A stretch of 64,000 bases of DNA, taken from NCBI GenBank assembly GCA_002271215.1, contig CP018628.1, forward strand, positions 3,782,001 through 3,846,000, read 5' to 3'. The position numbers and the translations under genes are program-made. The number at the start of each line of letters is the position of its first letter. Position 1 is the stretch's first letter. The DNA comes from Lelliottia jeotgali. Its GTDB lineage: Bacteria; Pseudomonadota; Gammaproteobacteria; Enterobacterales; Enterobacteriaceae. The notes beneath the pieces were generated by a model, which saw nothing but the letters and a program-made list of their open reading frames with translations, ran no database searches and had not been told where the DNA came from. Shown in pieces: positions 42,982 to 52,368 of this stretch.

Positions 42982-43302
42982 TTACGTATTCATTAATCCG
43001 GTTGCTCGCCTTGCTCTGAGAATATCGGTAGCGGTCAGGAATGGCGTCTGCTCCTGCCAGGTGAATCCTTTACGGTCAGTACGCACCAGCTCATACCGTT
43101 CCACCAGGAAATTCACCGCATCAGCCAGTGTTATTCCCGCTTCGATATGCTCCTGGATGGCCGCGTCATCATGGAATGGTGTGTCGTTGAGCGTCAGGCC
43201 ATAATGGTTTTCTAACAGATACGTTAACAGCTGCTGCCAGACCTGTACGGGCGACAGGCGTGACGCAACCGGCACCGTGGCCGGTACAGTTGAGATTTGC
43301 AT
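42982..43302 (-). CDS. ypjF: CbtA/YpjF-type toxin of type IV toxin-antitoxin system
   Basis: 106 residues. The core [40 protein letters not shown] and the [10 protein letters not shown] tail match CbtA (YeeV), YkfI and YpjF. These toxins inhibit MreB and FtsZ polymerisation and thus cell shape and division. The antitoxin gene is 66 bases upstream on the same strand, as in the known pairs. It could equally be named cbtA; which paralogue cannot be decided here. Confidence 0.9.
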   Translation of the reverse strand: MQISTVPATVPVASRLSPVQVWQQLLTYLLENHYGLTLNDTPFHDDAAIQEHIEAGITLADAVNFLVERYELVRTDRKGFTWQEQTPFLTATDILRARRATGLMNT

Positions 43303-43368
43303 GTGTTGAGTCTCTTAATAAAGGAGGAAAAGGTTTGAACGATTACGATGCAGGGATAAAGCTAAAGA

Positions 43369-43704
43369 TCAGTCTTTAACATGATTTGAGGGATAAATTG
43401 CGATATATACATACCCATGACTGCCCAACGTATCGGCTTCACAGGTCAACCCGTTACGGTACAGTGTGACACAGTGCGCGTACCGGGGATTCAGCTCACA
43501 GGAGAGCAGCATCAGCTCCAGATGTGCGACAAAATGTGGGAAGGCTTCATCCAGATGTCGGGCCTGCATCTCGCTGAATGAGCCGGTGAAACCAGCACGG
43601 TCTGCAAGAAAATACAGACGATGACCTTCCTGCACCAGCCGTGCTCCAAAACACGCTGTGATATCTCGTTTAAGCCCCCAGGTTTGGGTAGCGTCTTTAT
43701 TCAT
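43369..43704 (-). CDS. yfjZ: YeeU/YfjZ-type antitoxin
   Basis: 111 residues beginning MNKDATQTWGLKRDITACFG, with GARLVQEGHRLYFLADRAG and the C-terminal HGYVYIAIYP typical of the CbeA/YeeU family. The antitoxin acts by bundling the cytoskeletal targets rather than by binding the toxin. The ATG at 43704 has AGGAAT before it; the frame extends to 43767 without a better start. It pairs with the downstream CbtA-type toxin. Confidence 0.9.
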   Translation of the reverse strand: MNKDATQTWGLKRDITACFGARLVQEGHRLYFLADRAGFTGSFSEMQARHLDEAFPHFVAHLELMLLSCELNPRYAHCVTLYRNGLTCEADTLGSHGYVYIAIYPSNHVKD

Positions 43705-43717
43705 AATTTTATTCCTG

Positions 43718-44197
43718 TTAAAGAAGGCCATGTTCGGCGAATGAGAATATTTGCCTACCGCCGACAATCAGGTGGTCGGGCACCCGGATCTCCACCAGCA
43801 TCAACGCCTGTACCAGTCGTTGGGTGATGGCTTTGTCTGCCTGGCTCGGAGCAACCGCCCCTGAGGGGTGGTTATGGGCAAATATCACTGCTGCCGCGTT
43901 AAAGTACAGGGCGCGTTTCACCACCTCGCGGGGATGAACTTCAGTGTGACTGATGGTGCCGGTAAAAAGCGTTTCGTGGGCAAGCAGTTGGTTCTGGTTA
44001 TTGAGATACAGCACGACAAACTCTTCGCGCTCAAGGGTTCCCATCTTCAGCCTGAGCCAGTCGCGAGCAGCCTGCGTGGAAGTAAACGCCACACCCGGTT
44101 CGCGCAGGTGCTGGTCAAGCAGACTCAGGGCTCGTTTGATGGTGCGCAGTGAGGTCAACGGCAGTTCCGGTGTAAAGAGAGTCAGTTGTTTCTCCAT
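43718..44197 (-). CDS. yfjY: RadC/YeeS-like JAB1/MPN-domain protein
   Basis: 159 residues. It is a short RadC-family protein with the JAMM metal motif AAVIFAHNHPSG (HxHPSG) and a conserved FVVLYLNNQNQL strand. The N-terminal HhH domain of full RadC is missing, as in the island paralogues YfjY/YkfG/YeeS. It was named for DNA repair but has no proven role. It sits 11 bases after the antirestriction gene and 13 bases before the antitoxin gene. Confidence 0.88.
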   Translation of the reverse strand: MEKQLTLFTPELPLTSLRTIKRALSLLDQHLREPGVAFTSTQAARDWLRLKMGTLEREEFVVLYLNNQNQLLAHETLFTGTISHTEVHPREVVKRALYFNAAAVIFAHNHPSGAVAPSQADKAITQRLVQALMLVEIRVPDHLIVGGRQIFSFAEHGLL

Positions 44198-44208
44198 GAC
44201 AAAACTCC

Positions 44209-44658
44209 TTAATCAATGATGGCAAGAATGGCATGGGATTCAGGGTGCTGCAGAGCGTAATCTCGCAGTCGGTAATAATGCTCTGTCATGGCATCGCACT
44301 CCGTACGACAGGCGTGATGGCTGTACTCAATCAGACACACGGCAATGCCAGCGGCTTCCGCACTCATTTCTGCGCCATTGCCGTTCATGTTGTTGGACAA
44401 TGTCCATTTCTCATCATTCTCAGTTTCGGGTGCCATAAAGGCACCACCGTTGCTGAGTGTGTGGAAATGCCAAATGCCGCCGCTGTAGTCTTCGCAGAAA
44501 CGTTCCATCCAGGCGAAGATACGAGGCTCTAAGGTTATCCACTGTGGGATCGTGCCAAAGTGTTGTGGCCAGAAACCGATGCGCTGCTCATCGGGTACCG
44601 GCGTGGCGGTGAGAATTAGCTGTGGCTCGTTAGCTGGGGTAAAGGTGTGCATATTCAT
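44209..44658 (-). CDS. yfjX: KlcA/ArdB-family antirestriction protein
   Basis: 149 residues, with RIGFWPQHFGTIPQWITLEP, MERFCEDYSGGIWHFHTLSNG and GAFMAPE, hallmarks of the ArdB/KlcA family (K-12 YfjX). Such proteins relieve type I restriction in vivo. The ATG at 44658 has GGAGA before it. Its presence beside a complete type I system (from 48466) is notable; it could protect the island when it enters a new host. Confidence 0.9.
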   Translation of the reverse strand: MNMHTFTPANEPQLILTATPVPDEQRIGFWPQHFGTIPQWITLEPRIFAWMERFCEDYSGGIWHFHTLSNGGAFMAPETENDEKWTLSNNMNGNGAEMSAEAAGIAVCLIEYSHHACRTECDAMTEHYYRLRDYALQHPESHAILAIID

Positions 44659-44678
44659 AGTGTTCTCCGGGAATAAAA

Positions 44679-44701
44679 ACGCCAGCGTGTCTGGCTGGCG
44701 T
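44679..44701 (-). terminator. Hairpin 20 nt before yfjX start
   Basis: Minus strand ACGCCAG-CCAGACACG-CTGGCGT followed by TTTTATT, ending 20 bases before the yfjX ATG. Confidence 0.6.
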
Positions 44702-44754
44702 GATGGGAAATAATTAATGTACGTGCTGCGTGCTCACGGGTTTTGCGTGAGAAA

Positions 44755-44994
44755 TTAATGTGCTGATGTCTCATTCAGAATGCCGTACTGTCGGATATAC
44801 GGGTTAAGCCCGGCTCCGGCGTGTGGTTCAAAATTCCATGCCTGCCAGGCCATCCGGCCTTCGCGGTCACGAACGACCAGGTGGAAATGGCTGTGCTGGT
44901 CATCTTCAATGGTGATATTGCGGTACGTTGCCGTGACAGCTTCCGCCTGTGCCCGGGTGAAAGGACCCGGTGGCAGTAACACTGACTGGAACAT
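44755..44994 (-). CDS. ykfF: YkfF/DUF905 family protein
   Basis: 79 residues. [20 protein letters not shown], then the conserved [21 protein letters not shown] and YIRQYGI, are the DUF905 signature found in YkfF and plasmid YubM-like genes. Small soluble protein, unknown role. The ATG at 44994 gives the family length; an upstream ATG at 45054 in frame would run through the hairpin at 45016-45045. Confidence 0.85.
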   Translation of the reverse strand: MFQSVLLPPGPFTRAQAEAVTATYRNITIEDDQHSHFHLVVRDREGRMAWQAWNFEPHAGAGLNPYIRQYGILNETSAH

Positions 44995-45015
44995 TTCAGG
45001 CTCCTGATAAAAGAA

Positions 45016-45045
45016 AACCCCGGCAGCCTGGTGGCCGTCGGGGTT
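45016..45045 (-). terminator. Hairpin 21 nt before ykfF start
   Basis: Minus strand AACCCCGACGGCC-ACCA-GGCTGCCGGGGTT, followed by TTCTTTTA. It lies between yfjT and ykfF. Confidence 0.65.
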
Positions 45046-45070
45046 GGATTGCATGTCGAAAATGAATGTA

Positions 45071-45538
45071 TCAGTCGTTAGTGCAGTTCGCTAACGTTGG
45101 CAGGACCTTTTGTGCATTCTGCACATCAGATTTAAACGTTCCAACTTTCCTGTCATTGATGTAGACCTCGAACTGCGAGGCCTTGCGAATATCCATGATA
45201 AAGCTGTACCAGGCGTTATCCCCGTTACGCCAGCCCAGGCTGGACGGAATGGGGTATTGCTGATGGTTCATCACCACCGTGATATCTGTACCGTCATCAT
45301 GCGAACTGACCGTTTTATCTCCCGCGAGGGTAAGAAAAACCGAGTGCTGGTAGATACCGTTCTGGTCCGGATTGCCCGTACAGTTGATGGTAAACATCTT
45401 CCCACTGGCATCCGTCACGCTGTATTCAGCATTGCCCTGGCCGTAACCCTGCTGCCAGAGTCCGGGAACCGCAGAAGCATTAAAGCTCGCGAGCAGTACG
45501 CCTGCCAGCGCAAACCGGCTGAGTGAATGTGTGTTCAT
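45071..45538 (-). CDS. yfjT: Exported protein YfjT
   Basis: 155 residues with a clear signal peptide ([15 protein letters not shown], cleaved near residue 23) and two cysteines in the mature part (INCTG and LANCTND), probably disulfide-linked in the periplasm. It matches the CP4-57 protein YfjT by sequence recall and position. The role is unknown. It follows yfjS by 23 bases. Confidence 0.8.
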   Translation of the reverse strand: MNTHSLSRFALAGVLLASFNASAVPGLWQQGYGQGNAEYSVTDASGKMFTINCTGNPDQNGIYQHSVFLTLAGDKTVSSHDDGTDITVVMNHQQYPIPSSLGWRNGDNAWYSFIMDIRKASQFEVYINDRKVGTFKSDVQNAQKVLPTLANCTND

Positions 45539-45561
45539 TCCTGTCTCCTTTATCTTTGTTT

Positions 45562-46005
45562 TTATTCCTGACTATCAGGATTTGACGGTATCAGCAGCCG
45601 CCCCATCAGTTTGCCGTCATGGGAGTATTCGAAGTATTTTTCCTTCGTATACGGGTCCGTGACCTCGTGGTATTCCATTTTGATGTTGTCGGCAATACAC
45701 AGCGCATTCATTAGCGGCTGCACGGTTTTTTCCTCCATATCCACCAGGTAGTAATAACTGCCGCCCTCGCAACCTTCCGGCGACTGACGGGTACGTAAGA
45801 CCTGCAGGGTGAGACCTGTGGAGAAGCCAATCTGTGTCCATTCCTCACTGACATCATCCTGGCGGCTGACCACGTCACTAAATCGCGGAGGTGTGAGGTC
45901 CTTGAATTTGCTGATGGCTTTCAGGTCATCATTCCTGTCATCGCAGGCGCTCAGCAACAGGGTGGTGGCAACCAGTGCCAGCACAGTGAGTGTTTTACGT
46001 TTCAT
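45562..46005 (-). CDS. yfjS: YfjS-type lipoprotein
   Basis: 147 residues. The N-terminus MKRKTLTVLALVATTLLLSA ends in a lipobox (LLSAC, Cys21), followed by DDRNDD, so Asp at +2 may favour the inner membrane. The mature part includes a CEGGSYYYLVDM segment. It equals CP4-57 YfjS (and YafY), whose overproduction affects cell envelope stress. Its ATG shares one base with the ypjK stop (TAATG). Confidence 0.88.
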   Translation of the reverse strand: MKRKTLTVLALVATTLLLSACDDRNDDLKAISKFKDLTPPRFSDVVSRQDDVSEEWTQIGFSTGLTLQVLRTRQSPEGCEGGSYYYLVDMEEKTVQPLMNALCIADNIKMEYHEVTDPYTKEKYFEYSHDGKLMGRLLIPSNPDSQE

Positions 46006-46241
46006 TATTTTTTTCCTGAAATCAGACGAACGACTTTGGCAAAGACATAAATCCCCACGAAAATGCCTACCGGAACACCGACGAACGGCGTCAACGCAAC
46101 ACTGGCGGCACCGGCTGCGCCACCGACCGTCAGCAGTGCGGCAACGGTGCCAAGTGTCAGGGCCGTGAGGCTGTCGGACACCCCGGTTTTGTTCAGAATG
46201 ATGACGATGACAACAATGGCGATAATGGCAATAACGGGCAT
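46005..46241 (-). CDS. ypjK: Small inner-membrane protein YpjK
   Basis: 78 residues, nearly all hydrophobic: MPVIAIIAIVVIVIILNKTG, then a Gly/Ala-rich second helix and VPVGIFVGIYVFAKVVRLIS. Two or three membrane helices with a basic tail. The ATG at 46241 has AGGGAGGAG upstream; the frame extends to 46553 but that part overlaps the yfjR coding DNA. It is placed as ypjK between yfjR and yfjS, as in CP4-57. Confidence 0.8.
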   Translation of the reverse strand: MPVIAIIAIVVIVIILNKTGVSDSLTALTLGTVAALLTVGGAAGAASVALTPFVGVPVGIFVGIYVFAKVVRLISGKK

Positions 46242-46281
46242 AGGGCTCCTCCCTGTTGCCGGGTTGATAACAAAACCTGCA

Positions 46282-46983
46282 CTATTCCGGTGAGTTGTCA
46301 GCCGGAACAAACGCAAGCAGTGACTGCTGGATAAAGCGAAAATGGGGTAAGGCCTGAATGAACACCGGGTCTTCTGCCAGGCGGCACAGACTGTCATTAC
46401 GGCGGAACGTCTCATGCAGGGGCTGAACCAGATGGATTTCATCCAGGGTGAATACGGCGATATGTCCGCCGTGCTCACCCACCAGGTACCAGGCCTGCTG
46501 GTGGATGAGCAACCGACAGGGAGCCAGTCGCTCACAGCGCTGTCCATCCGCAATCAGCATCACCCGCCTGCGCCCGGTAATAGCCTGAATCAACCGCCAG
46601 AAAGACAATGAGCCAGACGGTGAAGGGAGCGGATTGGCGGGCGATATCACGCAGGGAGACTCGTCACACATCAGCAGTGCGTTCACCAGGCGGCGGTCAA
46701 GGCCAGGAAAAAGCCCGGCCAGCCCGCTCCGGTGGGCAAAGATAAGTACATCTGGCACCATCTGCATCTCACTGCCAGCAGTACGTAAGCGGCAGTAGCC
46801 GGACTGATATTCCAGGTCCAGATACATCAGCCGCTCACGAAAATCCCGCCGCAGTGTGCGCACTGACACGCCAAACTCAGCGGCCAGTTTGCGTACGCTC
46901 AGCGTCTCCCCCGCCACCAGACGGCTGATTATCAGTGACAGCCTGACAGCCAGCCGGTCATGGCGGCGTTCTGCCTGTGTCAT
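46282..46983 (-). CDS. yfjR: YfjR-type transcriptional regulator (HTH + WYL-like)
   Basis: 233 residues. The N-terminal winged helix of DeoR type ([20 protein letters not shown], about 23-45) is followed by a C-terminal ligand-sensing region ([20 protein letters not shown]) typical of WYL-domain regulators. The ATG at 46983 gives the K-12 YfjR length; an upstream in-frame start at 47061 is less likely. It may control the island's minus-strand genes. The region upstream holds no other whole gene. Confidence 0.85.
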   Translation of the reverse strand: MTQAERRHDRLAVRLSLIISRLVAGETLSVRKLAAEFGVSVRTLRRDFRERLMYLDLEYQSGYCRLRTAGSEMQMVPDVLIFAHRSGLAGLFPGLDRRLVNALLMCDESPCVISPANPLPSPSGSLSFWRLIQAITGRRRVMLIADGQRCERLAPCRLLIHQQAWYLVGEHGGHIAVFTLDEIHLVQPLHETFRRNDSLCRLAEDPVFIQALPHFRFIQQSLLAFVPADNSPE

Positions 46984-47199
46984 GAATGGTTCTCCGTGAA
47001 AGTTAACTGACTGAAAATGATGTGAATACTTTAAAGAGGGGTGCGGACAGGGTATGGACACTGCAGAAACTATTTTTCATTTCTGCAAAAGTCAGATGTA
47101 GCGGGGGTTACAGGCCATCCCCCGTCGAGTGAAGCCCGAGAGGATGTCGTAATGCGGACAGGTGATGTCCGATATTAACAACGTGGCAACATGAAATGG

Positions 47200-47300
47200 C
47201 TACTGCCGTTGCGTGAGCAGTGTTTCCGCCATCACCCACAGCGCACGGTTGAGCTTTACATCTCCGTCAATGCTGCGCAGCGCACGGGTACACGAAAACC
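47200..47300 (-). pseudogene. yfjQ: Remnant of yfjQ (C-terminal end only)
   Basis: The last ~30 codons before the stop at 47200 read TRALRSIDGDVKLNRALWVM-AETLLTQRQ, which by recall closely matches the C-terminus of the DUF932-type island protein YfjQ (273 residues in K-12). Only about 50 bases separate it from the yfjP stop, so the N-terminal and central ~240 codons are gone. It occupies the expected place between yfjP and yfjR. The stretch 46984-47199 before yfjR holds no other gene I can support. Confidence 0.55.
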
Positions 47301-47350
47301 CCGTCGCACTGGCGACAGGGCTCGGGAAAAAACAGGAAAGGGTTAAGTAC

Positions 47351-48214
47351 TCAGAAGAAGAAATCCCAGACAGCGCGGGCCATGGACACCACGGTGGCGC
47401 GGACTGCATGAATGATGGCACGCACCGGGGCGGGTATAAGGGGGGCATTGCAGACTATATCCATCGCGGCACCGACGGTTTCACCAAAATCGCTACGCGC
47501 TTTCTCCTTTACCTGTTCAGTACGAAAGGGGCGCTGCAGTTGCGCCACCACCGGGCTGCTGGCCTCACGCGGCAGGCAACGAACCATGCGTTCCACCATC
47601 ACCCGTAATCCCCACTGCAGACGGACCGACACGGCACACACAGGATGCACGGGGTGGAATAGCTCATGCAGTAAGCAGATTTTGCGGCTGATATTACTTT
47701 TCTGCTCTGTGGATAACGATTCATTGCTGGTCACAGGCTCAATCTTGTCCGCCTGGCTGATAACAAACAGCACCTTATCCCGGTACTGCTCACCAATCAC
47801 CTGGCGGTAAAAATGCTCATCCACGGCTAGCGCCCGATCATCGGCTTTGACCAGCCACAGCACCAAGTCGAGACGAGGAAGCTGTTCGCGATAAAGTGCA
47901 GCATATTCGGTATCACGTGCACCGCTTTCCCCGACTCCAGGCAAATCCACCAGTGTCATAAACCGTCCTCCAACCTGAAAACGAAAGCGCAGTGGTTCAC
48001 GGGTACAGGCTGCCACGTCGCTGACCGGCGATACCTCACCGGCAAACAGAGCATTACATAATGACGATTTTCCCGCCCCGGTTTTGCCCATAATGCCGAT
48101 CATTGGCTCGTAGCTGGCTAATTGACTTACTTGGTACAGAATGCGTTCAGACACCCATTGCGGCAAGCCAGAAAGTGAGTTCTGCAGCGGCTGCAGACCT
48201 TCAGAATTGTTCAT
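47351..48214 (-). CDS. yfjP: YfjP-type GTPase (Era/HSR1-like)
   Basis: 287 residues. G1 is GKTGAGKSS (residues about 42-50), G3 is DLPGVG, and the NKxD-type motif is SQADKIEP; TRAFAC-class 50S ribosome-binding-like GTPase. The C-terminus is helical and hydrophobic (VRAIIHAVRATVVSMARAVW) and could bind membranes. The ATG at 48214 is 5 bases after AGGAG; a GTG at 48217 is too close. It is the first gene of the minus-strand set and matches YfjP/YkfA/YeeP of K-12 islands. Confidence 0.88.
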   Translation of the reverse strand: MNNSEGLQPLQNSLSGLPQWVSERILYQVSQLASYEPMIGIMGKTGAGKSSLCNALFAGEVSPVSDVAACTREPLRFRFQVGGRFMTLVDLPGVGESGARDTEYAALYREQLPRLDLVLWLVKADDRALAVDEHFYRQVIGEQYRDKVLFVISQADKIEPVTSNESLSTEQKSNISRKICLLHELFHPVHPVCAVSVRLQWGLRVMVERMVRCLPREASSPVVAQLQRPFRTEQVKEKARSDFGETVGAAMDIVCNAPLIPAPVRAIIHAVRATVVSMARAVWDFFF

Positions 48215-48242
48215 CACTACTCCTATGAAAAATAAAACAAAA

Positions 48243-48271
48243 ACGGCAGGACCGTGAGGTTCTGCCGTTAA
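48243..48271 (-). terminator. Hairpin 28 nt before yfjP start
   Basis: Minus strand AACGGCAG-AACCTCACGGTC-CTGCCGTT followed by TTTGTTTTATTTTT. No gene lies upstream to terminate on this strand within 200 bases, so it is more likely a leader attenuator or mRNA-protecting structure. Confidence 0.6.
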
Positions 48272-48465
48272 TCAGGTATGTTCAGAACAATGATATATAT
48301 CCGAAGAGTTTTCTAATGCACACAGGTGTGGGGAATTGGTAGAGCATGCGAAGCCGTTTACCGGGAAAAGGCATTATCTAACTTGATTATAGATACAGTC
48401 GATCAGAACAAATTGCTATAAAATCGCATCAATAGCCGTAACTAAAAATCAATAACAGGATAAAA

Positions 48466-50022
48466 ATGACTAGTCTTCAACAACGTGCAGAACTACACCG
48501 TCAAATTTGGGCAATTGCCAATGATGTCCGGGGGGCGGTCGATGGTTGGGATTTCAAACAATACGTCCTTGGTGCGCTCTTCTATCGCTTTATCAGTGAA
48601 AACTTTTCCAGCTACATTGAGGCCGGTGACGATAGCGTCCACTATGCTGCTCTGGATGACAGCATCATTACCGATGACATCAAAGATGATGCCATCAAAA
48701 CCAAAGGCTATTTCATTTACCCGAGCCAGCTGTTCTGCAATGTTGCCGCTAAAGCGAATACCAACGACAGGCTGAACGCTGATTTAAACAGTATCTTCGT
48801 CGCCATTGAAAGTTCAGCCTACGGTTATCCGTCTGAAGCAGACATCAAAGGCCTATTTGCTGATTTTGACACGACCAGTAACCGTCTGGGTAACACCGTC
48901 AAAGATAAAAACACCCGCCTTGCCGCCGTGCTGAAAGGCGTTGAAGGGTTAAAGCTCGGTGACTTTAACGACCATCAGATTGATCTGTTCGGGGATGCGT
49001 ATGAATTCCTGATTTCCAATTATGCAGCAAATGCCGGAAAATCAGGAGGCGAATTCTTCACGCCACAGCACGTATCTAAGCTAATTGCCCAACTGGCAAT
49101 GCACGGTCAGACCCACGTAAACAAAATCTACGACCCGGCGGCAGGTTCTGGCTCACTGCTGTTACAGGCGAAAAAACATTTCGATAATCACATCATCGAA
49201 GAAGGCTTTTTCGGGCAGGAGATTAACCATACGACGTTTAACCTGGCGCGTATGAACATGTTTCTGCACAACATCAACTACGACAAATTTGATATCAAGC
49301 TGGGTGATACTCTTAAAGATCCACATTTCCGTGATGAAAAACCGTTTGATGCGATTGTCTCTAACCCACCTTACTCGGTGAAATGGATTGGCAGTGACGA
49401 CCCGACGCTGATTAACGATGAGCGTTTCGCTCCTGCAGGTGTGCTGGCACCGAAATCGAAGGCCGACTTTGCCTTTGTGCTTCATGCGCTGAACTATCTC
49501 TCAGCCAAAGGCCGTGCGGCAATTGTCTGCTTCCCGGGGATTTTCTATCGTGGCGGCGCTGAGCAAAAAATTCGTCAGTATCTGGTCGATCACAACTACG
49601 TTGAGACGGTCATTTCACTCGCGCCAAATCTGTTCTTCGGCACCACCATCGCCGTTAACATTCTGGTTCTGTCAAAGCACAAAACCGATACCAGCGTACA
49701 GTTCATCGATGCCAGCGGTCTGTTTAAAAAAGAAACCAATAATAACGTCCTGACCGATGCGCATATCAAACAGATTATGCAGGCCTTTGACAGCAAGGCA
49801 GATACTGATCATCTGGCAAAATCGGTACCTTTTGAAACCGTTGCCGCCAATAACTATAACCTGTCGGTCAGCAGTTATATCGAAGCCAGAGATACTCGCG
49901 AAATCGTTGATATCACCGAGTTGAATGCCGAGTTAAAAACTACTGTTAGCAAAATCGAGCAGTTACGCAAAGACATTGATGCGATTGTTGCAGAAATTGA
50001 AGGCAGCGAGGCACAGGCATGA
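48466..50022 (+). CDS. hsdM: Type I restriction-modification DNA methyltransferase subunit HsdM (type IC)
   Basis: 518 residues. The N-terminal helical domain is followed by SAM-dependent N6-adenine methylase motifs: motif [13 protein letters not shown] and catalytic motif IV SNPPY ([11 protein letters not shown]). Its length is close to EcoR124I HsdM. It methylates the target sequence as HsdM2HsdS and supplies the core of the nuclease. It heads an operon hsdM-hsdS-prrC-hsdR; its stop overlaps the hsdS start by four bases. Confidence 0.95.
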   Translation: MTSLQQRAELHRQIWAIANDVRGAVDGWDFKQYVLGALFYRFISENFSSYIEAGDDSVHYAALDDSIITDDIKDDAIKTKGYFIYPSQLFCNVAAKANTNDRLNADLNSIFVAIESSAYGYPSEADIKGLFADFDTTSNRLGNTVKDKNTRLAAVLKGVEGLKLGDFNDHQIDLFGDAYEFLISNYAANAGKSGGEFFTPQHVSKLIAQLAMHGQTHVNKIYDPAAGSGSLLLQAKKHFDNHIIEEGFFGQEINHTTFNLARMNMFLHNINYDKFDIKLGDTLKDPHFRDEKPFDAIVSNPPYSVKWIGSDDPTLINDERFAPAGVLAPKSKADFAFVLHALNYLSAKGRAAIVCFPGIFYRGGAEQKIRQYLVDHNYVETVISLAPNLFFGTTIAVNILVLSKHKTDTSVQFIDASGLFKKETNNNVLTDAHIKQIMQAFDSKADTDHLAKSVPFETVAANNYNLSVSSYIEARDTREIVDITELNAELKTTVSKIEQLRKDIDAIVAEIEGSEAQA

Positions 50023-51167
50023 GTGAGCTGAGTTATCTAGAAAAGCTGCTGGATGGGATTGCGGTAGAATGGAAGGCGCTGAGCGATGTTGTGCACATGC
50101 GTGCTGGCCAACATATTTCAGCAAGCAATATTAAGGAGGAAGCCAACAATGCACATCCATATCCATGTTTTGGTGGAAACGGAATTCGTGGCTTTGTTGC
50201 GAAAAATAGCCATGACGGGAGGCATTTGCTCATCGGGCGACAGGGGGCATTATGCGGAAACGTGCAGCGAACAAGTGGAAAGTTTTATGCGACAGAACAT
50301 GCGGTCGTTGTTACTCCCAAAAATTGCATAAATGTTGATTGGGCATTTCACTTGCTTACGCTAATGAATCTAAATCAGTATGCATCTCAATCTGCTCAGC
50401 CTGGATTAGCTGTCGGAAAAATTGAGAGTTTGAAAATTCCCATCCCTTGTCCGGATAACCCGGAAAAATCCCTTGCCATCCAGTCTGAAATCGTCCGGAT
50501 TCTGGATACATTTACCGCACTTACCGCTGAGCTTACCGCTGAGCTTACCCTGCGTAAAAAGCAGTACAACTACTACCGCGACCAGTTGCTGAGTTTTGAC
50601 GAGGGTGAGACTGAGTGGGTGACTTTGTCAGTTTTGGCAGAGAATCTCGACTCCAAAAGAAAGCCAATCACTAGCGGTTTGAGGGACGCGGGGAACATTC
50701 CATATTACGGAGCATCAGGGATTGTCGATTACGTAAAAGATTATATTTTCGATGGAGACTTTCTACTCGTATCCGAAGATGGCGCAAACTTGTTGGCTCG
50801 CAATACGCCGATAGCGTTCAGCATTAGTGGTAAGACTTGGGTAAATAATCATGCTCACGTGCTTAAATTCGATACCTATGCAGAGCGAAGATACGTTGAG
50901 TACTATCTGAATAGCATTGACTTAACAACCTATATTTCAGGTGCAGCCCAACCGAAGCTGAATAAGAAAAACTTAGAGAGCATCCGTGTCCCAAATCCGT
51001 CACTTAAAGAAAAAGAGAGGATCGTTTCTATTCTCGATAAGTTCGATGCATTGACAAACTCAATCACTGAAGGCCTTCCTCGCGAAATTGAGCTGCGCCA
51101 GAAACAGTACGAATATTATCGGGACATGTTATTTAGCTTCCCGAAGCAGGATATGGCTGAGGCATGA
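50019..51167 (+). CDS. hsdS: Type I specificity subunit HsdS (type IC)
   Basis: 382 residues with two target-recognition domains (about 10-155 and 200-345), each followed by a conserved helical spacer with [13 protein letters not shown] and [12 protein letters not shown]. The central spacer carries the type IC repeat TAEL twice (residues 169-176), encoded by two perfect 12-bp repeats at 50520-50543. In EcoR124 enzymes the number of such repeats sets the gap length between the two half-sites. The DNA sequence recognised cannot be inferred. Confidence 0.93.
   Translation: MSELSYLEKLLDGIAVEWKALSDVVHMRAGQHISASNIKEEANNAHPYPCFGGNGIRGFVAKNSHDGRHLLIGRQGALCGNVQRTSGKFYATEHAVVVTPKNCINVDWAFHLLTLMNLNQYASQSAQPGLAVGKIESLKIPIPCPDNPEKSLAIQSEIVRILDTFTALTAELTAELTLRKKQYNYYRDQLLSFDEGETEWVTLSVLAENLDSKRKPITSGLRDAGNIPYYGASGIVDYVKDYIFDGDFLLVSEDGANLLARNTPIAFSISGKTWVNNHAHVLKFDTYAERRYVEYYLNSIDLTTYISGAAQPKLNKKNLESIRVPNPSLKEKERIVSILDKFDALTNSITEGLPREIELRQKQYEYYRDMLFSFPKQDMAEA
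50520..50543 (+). repeat. Two 12-bp repeats encoding TAEL in hsdS
   Basis: CTTACCGCTGAG occurs twice in tandem, followed by a partial third (CTTACC). Unequal crossing-over could gain a copy and shift specificity, as known for EcoR124I versus EcoR124II. Confidence 0.85.
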
Positions 51168-51168
51168 C

Positions 51169-52368
51169 ATGAGCAAGACACTCTCGGAAATAGCCCAACA
51201 ACTGAGTACGCCTAAAAAAGTCAAGAAAACTGTCCCTGAAAAAACTAAGGACGTTGAAGAGACCAGGCCTGTGCCAAAGGTGCAGTTAATCTACGCTTTC
51301 AATGGCACGGGGAAAACGCGTCTTTCTCGGGATTTCAAGCAACTGATCGCACCCAAAGTCAATGGCGGAGAAGGTGATGACGAAGCTGAACAGTCCGAGT
51401 TGTCGCGCAAAAAAATCCTCTATTACAATGCCTTCACTGAGGACTTGTTTTATTGGGATAACGATCTGGAAGAAGATACCGAGCCGAAGCTGAAGGTGCA
51501 GCCTAATTCCTATACAAACTGGTTGCTGACATTGCTCAAAGATTTAGGACAGGATGGCAACATCGTCCGTTATTTCCAGCGCTATTCGAACGACAAGCTA
51601 ACGCCACACTTCAACGTAGATTTTACCGAAGTCACTTTTTCCATGGAGCGCGGCAACGATGAGCGTTCCGCCCATATCAAGTTATCCAAAGGTGAAGAAA
51701 GCAACTTCATCTGGAGTGTGTTTTACACCCTACTGGATCAAGTGGTAACAATTCTCAATGTCGCCGACCCAGATGCGCGCGAGAACCGCGCATTTGATCA
51801 GCTGGAATATGTGTTCATTGATGATCCCGTAAGCTCCCTTGATGATAACCATTTAATTGAACTGGCGGTTAACCTTGCGGGCCTGATCAAATCCAGCCAA
51901 TCCGATTTGAAGTTCATTATCACGACGCATAGTCCAATATTTTATAATGTGCTTTTCAATGAGTTGAACGGTAAAGCTTGCTATATGTTGGAGAATTTTG
52001 AGGATGGGACATTTGCCATCATAGAAAAACATGGCGACTCTAACAAGAGTTTTTCCTACCATCTCCACCTAAAGCAAACAATCGAACAGGCAATTGCTGA
52101 CAACAACGTTGAAAGATATCACTTCACGTTACTGCGCAATCTTTATGAGAAAACGGCCAGTTTTCTGGGCTACCCTAAATGGTCTGAACTCTTACCTGAC
52201 GACAAACAGCTTTATCTGAGCAGAATCATCAATTTCACAAGCCACAGCACGCTATCTAATGAAGCCGTTGCAGAGCCAACGCCAGCGGAGAAAGCGACTG
52301 TCAAACTGTTGCTCGAACACTTGAAGAACAACTGTGGCTTCTGGCAGCAGGAACAAAAAAATGGTTGA
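51169..52368 (+). CDS. prrC: Anticodon nuclease PrrC (tRNA-Lys ribotoxin)
   Basis: 399 residues. The N-terminal ABC-type NTPase has Walker A FNGTGKTR (residues 44-51), the PrrC box [18 protein letters not shown] (84-101), an ABC-signature-like KLSKGEES (171-178), Walker [14 protein letters not shown] and a THS switch. The C-terminal nuclease keeps Arg323, Glu327 and His359, which match the published E. coli PrrC triad Arg320-Glu324-His356 with a uniform +3 shift. PrrC is held latent by the type IC enzyme and cleaves tRNA-Lys when phage T4 Stp perturbs it. The start at 51169 follows the hsdS stop by one base, and the 3' end overlaps hsdR by 8. Confidence 0.9.
   Translation: MSKTLSEIAQQLSTPKKVKKTVPEKTKDVEETRPVPKVQLIYAFNGTGKTRLSRDFKQLIAPKVNGGEGDDEAEQSELSRKKILYYNAFTEDLFYWDNDLEEDTEPKLKVQPNSYTNWLLTLLKDLGQDGNIVRYFQRYSNDKLTPHFNVDFTEVTFSMERGNDERSAHIKLSKGEESNFIWSVFYTLLDQVVTILNVADPDARENRAFDQLEYVFIDDPVSSLDDNHLIELAVNLAGLIKSSQSDLKFIITTHSPIFYNVLFNELNGKACYMLENFEDGTFAIIEKHGDSNKSFSYHLHLKQTIEQAIADNNVERYHFTLLRNLYEKTASFLGYPKWSELLPDDKQLYLSRIINFTSHSTLSNEAVAEPTPAEKATVKLLLEHLKNNCGFWQQEQKNG

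Noticed and set aside
42982..43704. Classical type II toxin-antitoxin (RelE/HipA type)
   Set aside because: The sequences fit the CbtA-YeeU (type IV) pair in both genes and order.
47287..47448. Upstream part of an 82-codon frame ending at 47200
   Set aside because: The upper part overlaps the yfjP 3' end and is proline/serine-rich without similarity; only the last ~30 codons look like a yfjQ remnant.
48383..48422. Sigma-70 promoter TTGATT ... TATAAA before hsdM
   Set aside because: The two hexamers are 28 bases apart, too far for a normal spacer. The TATAAA alone is not enough.
50520..50543. Short tandem repeat as a CRISPR-like array
   Set aside because: Only two 12-bp units with no spacers, inside the hsdS frame. 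No CRISPR array or cas gene was seen in the window.
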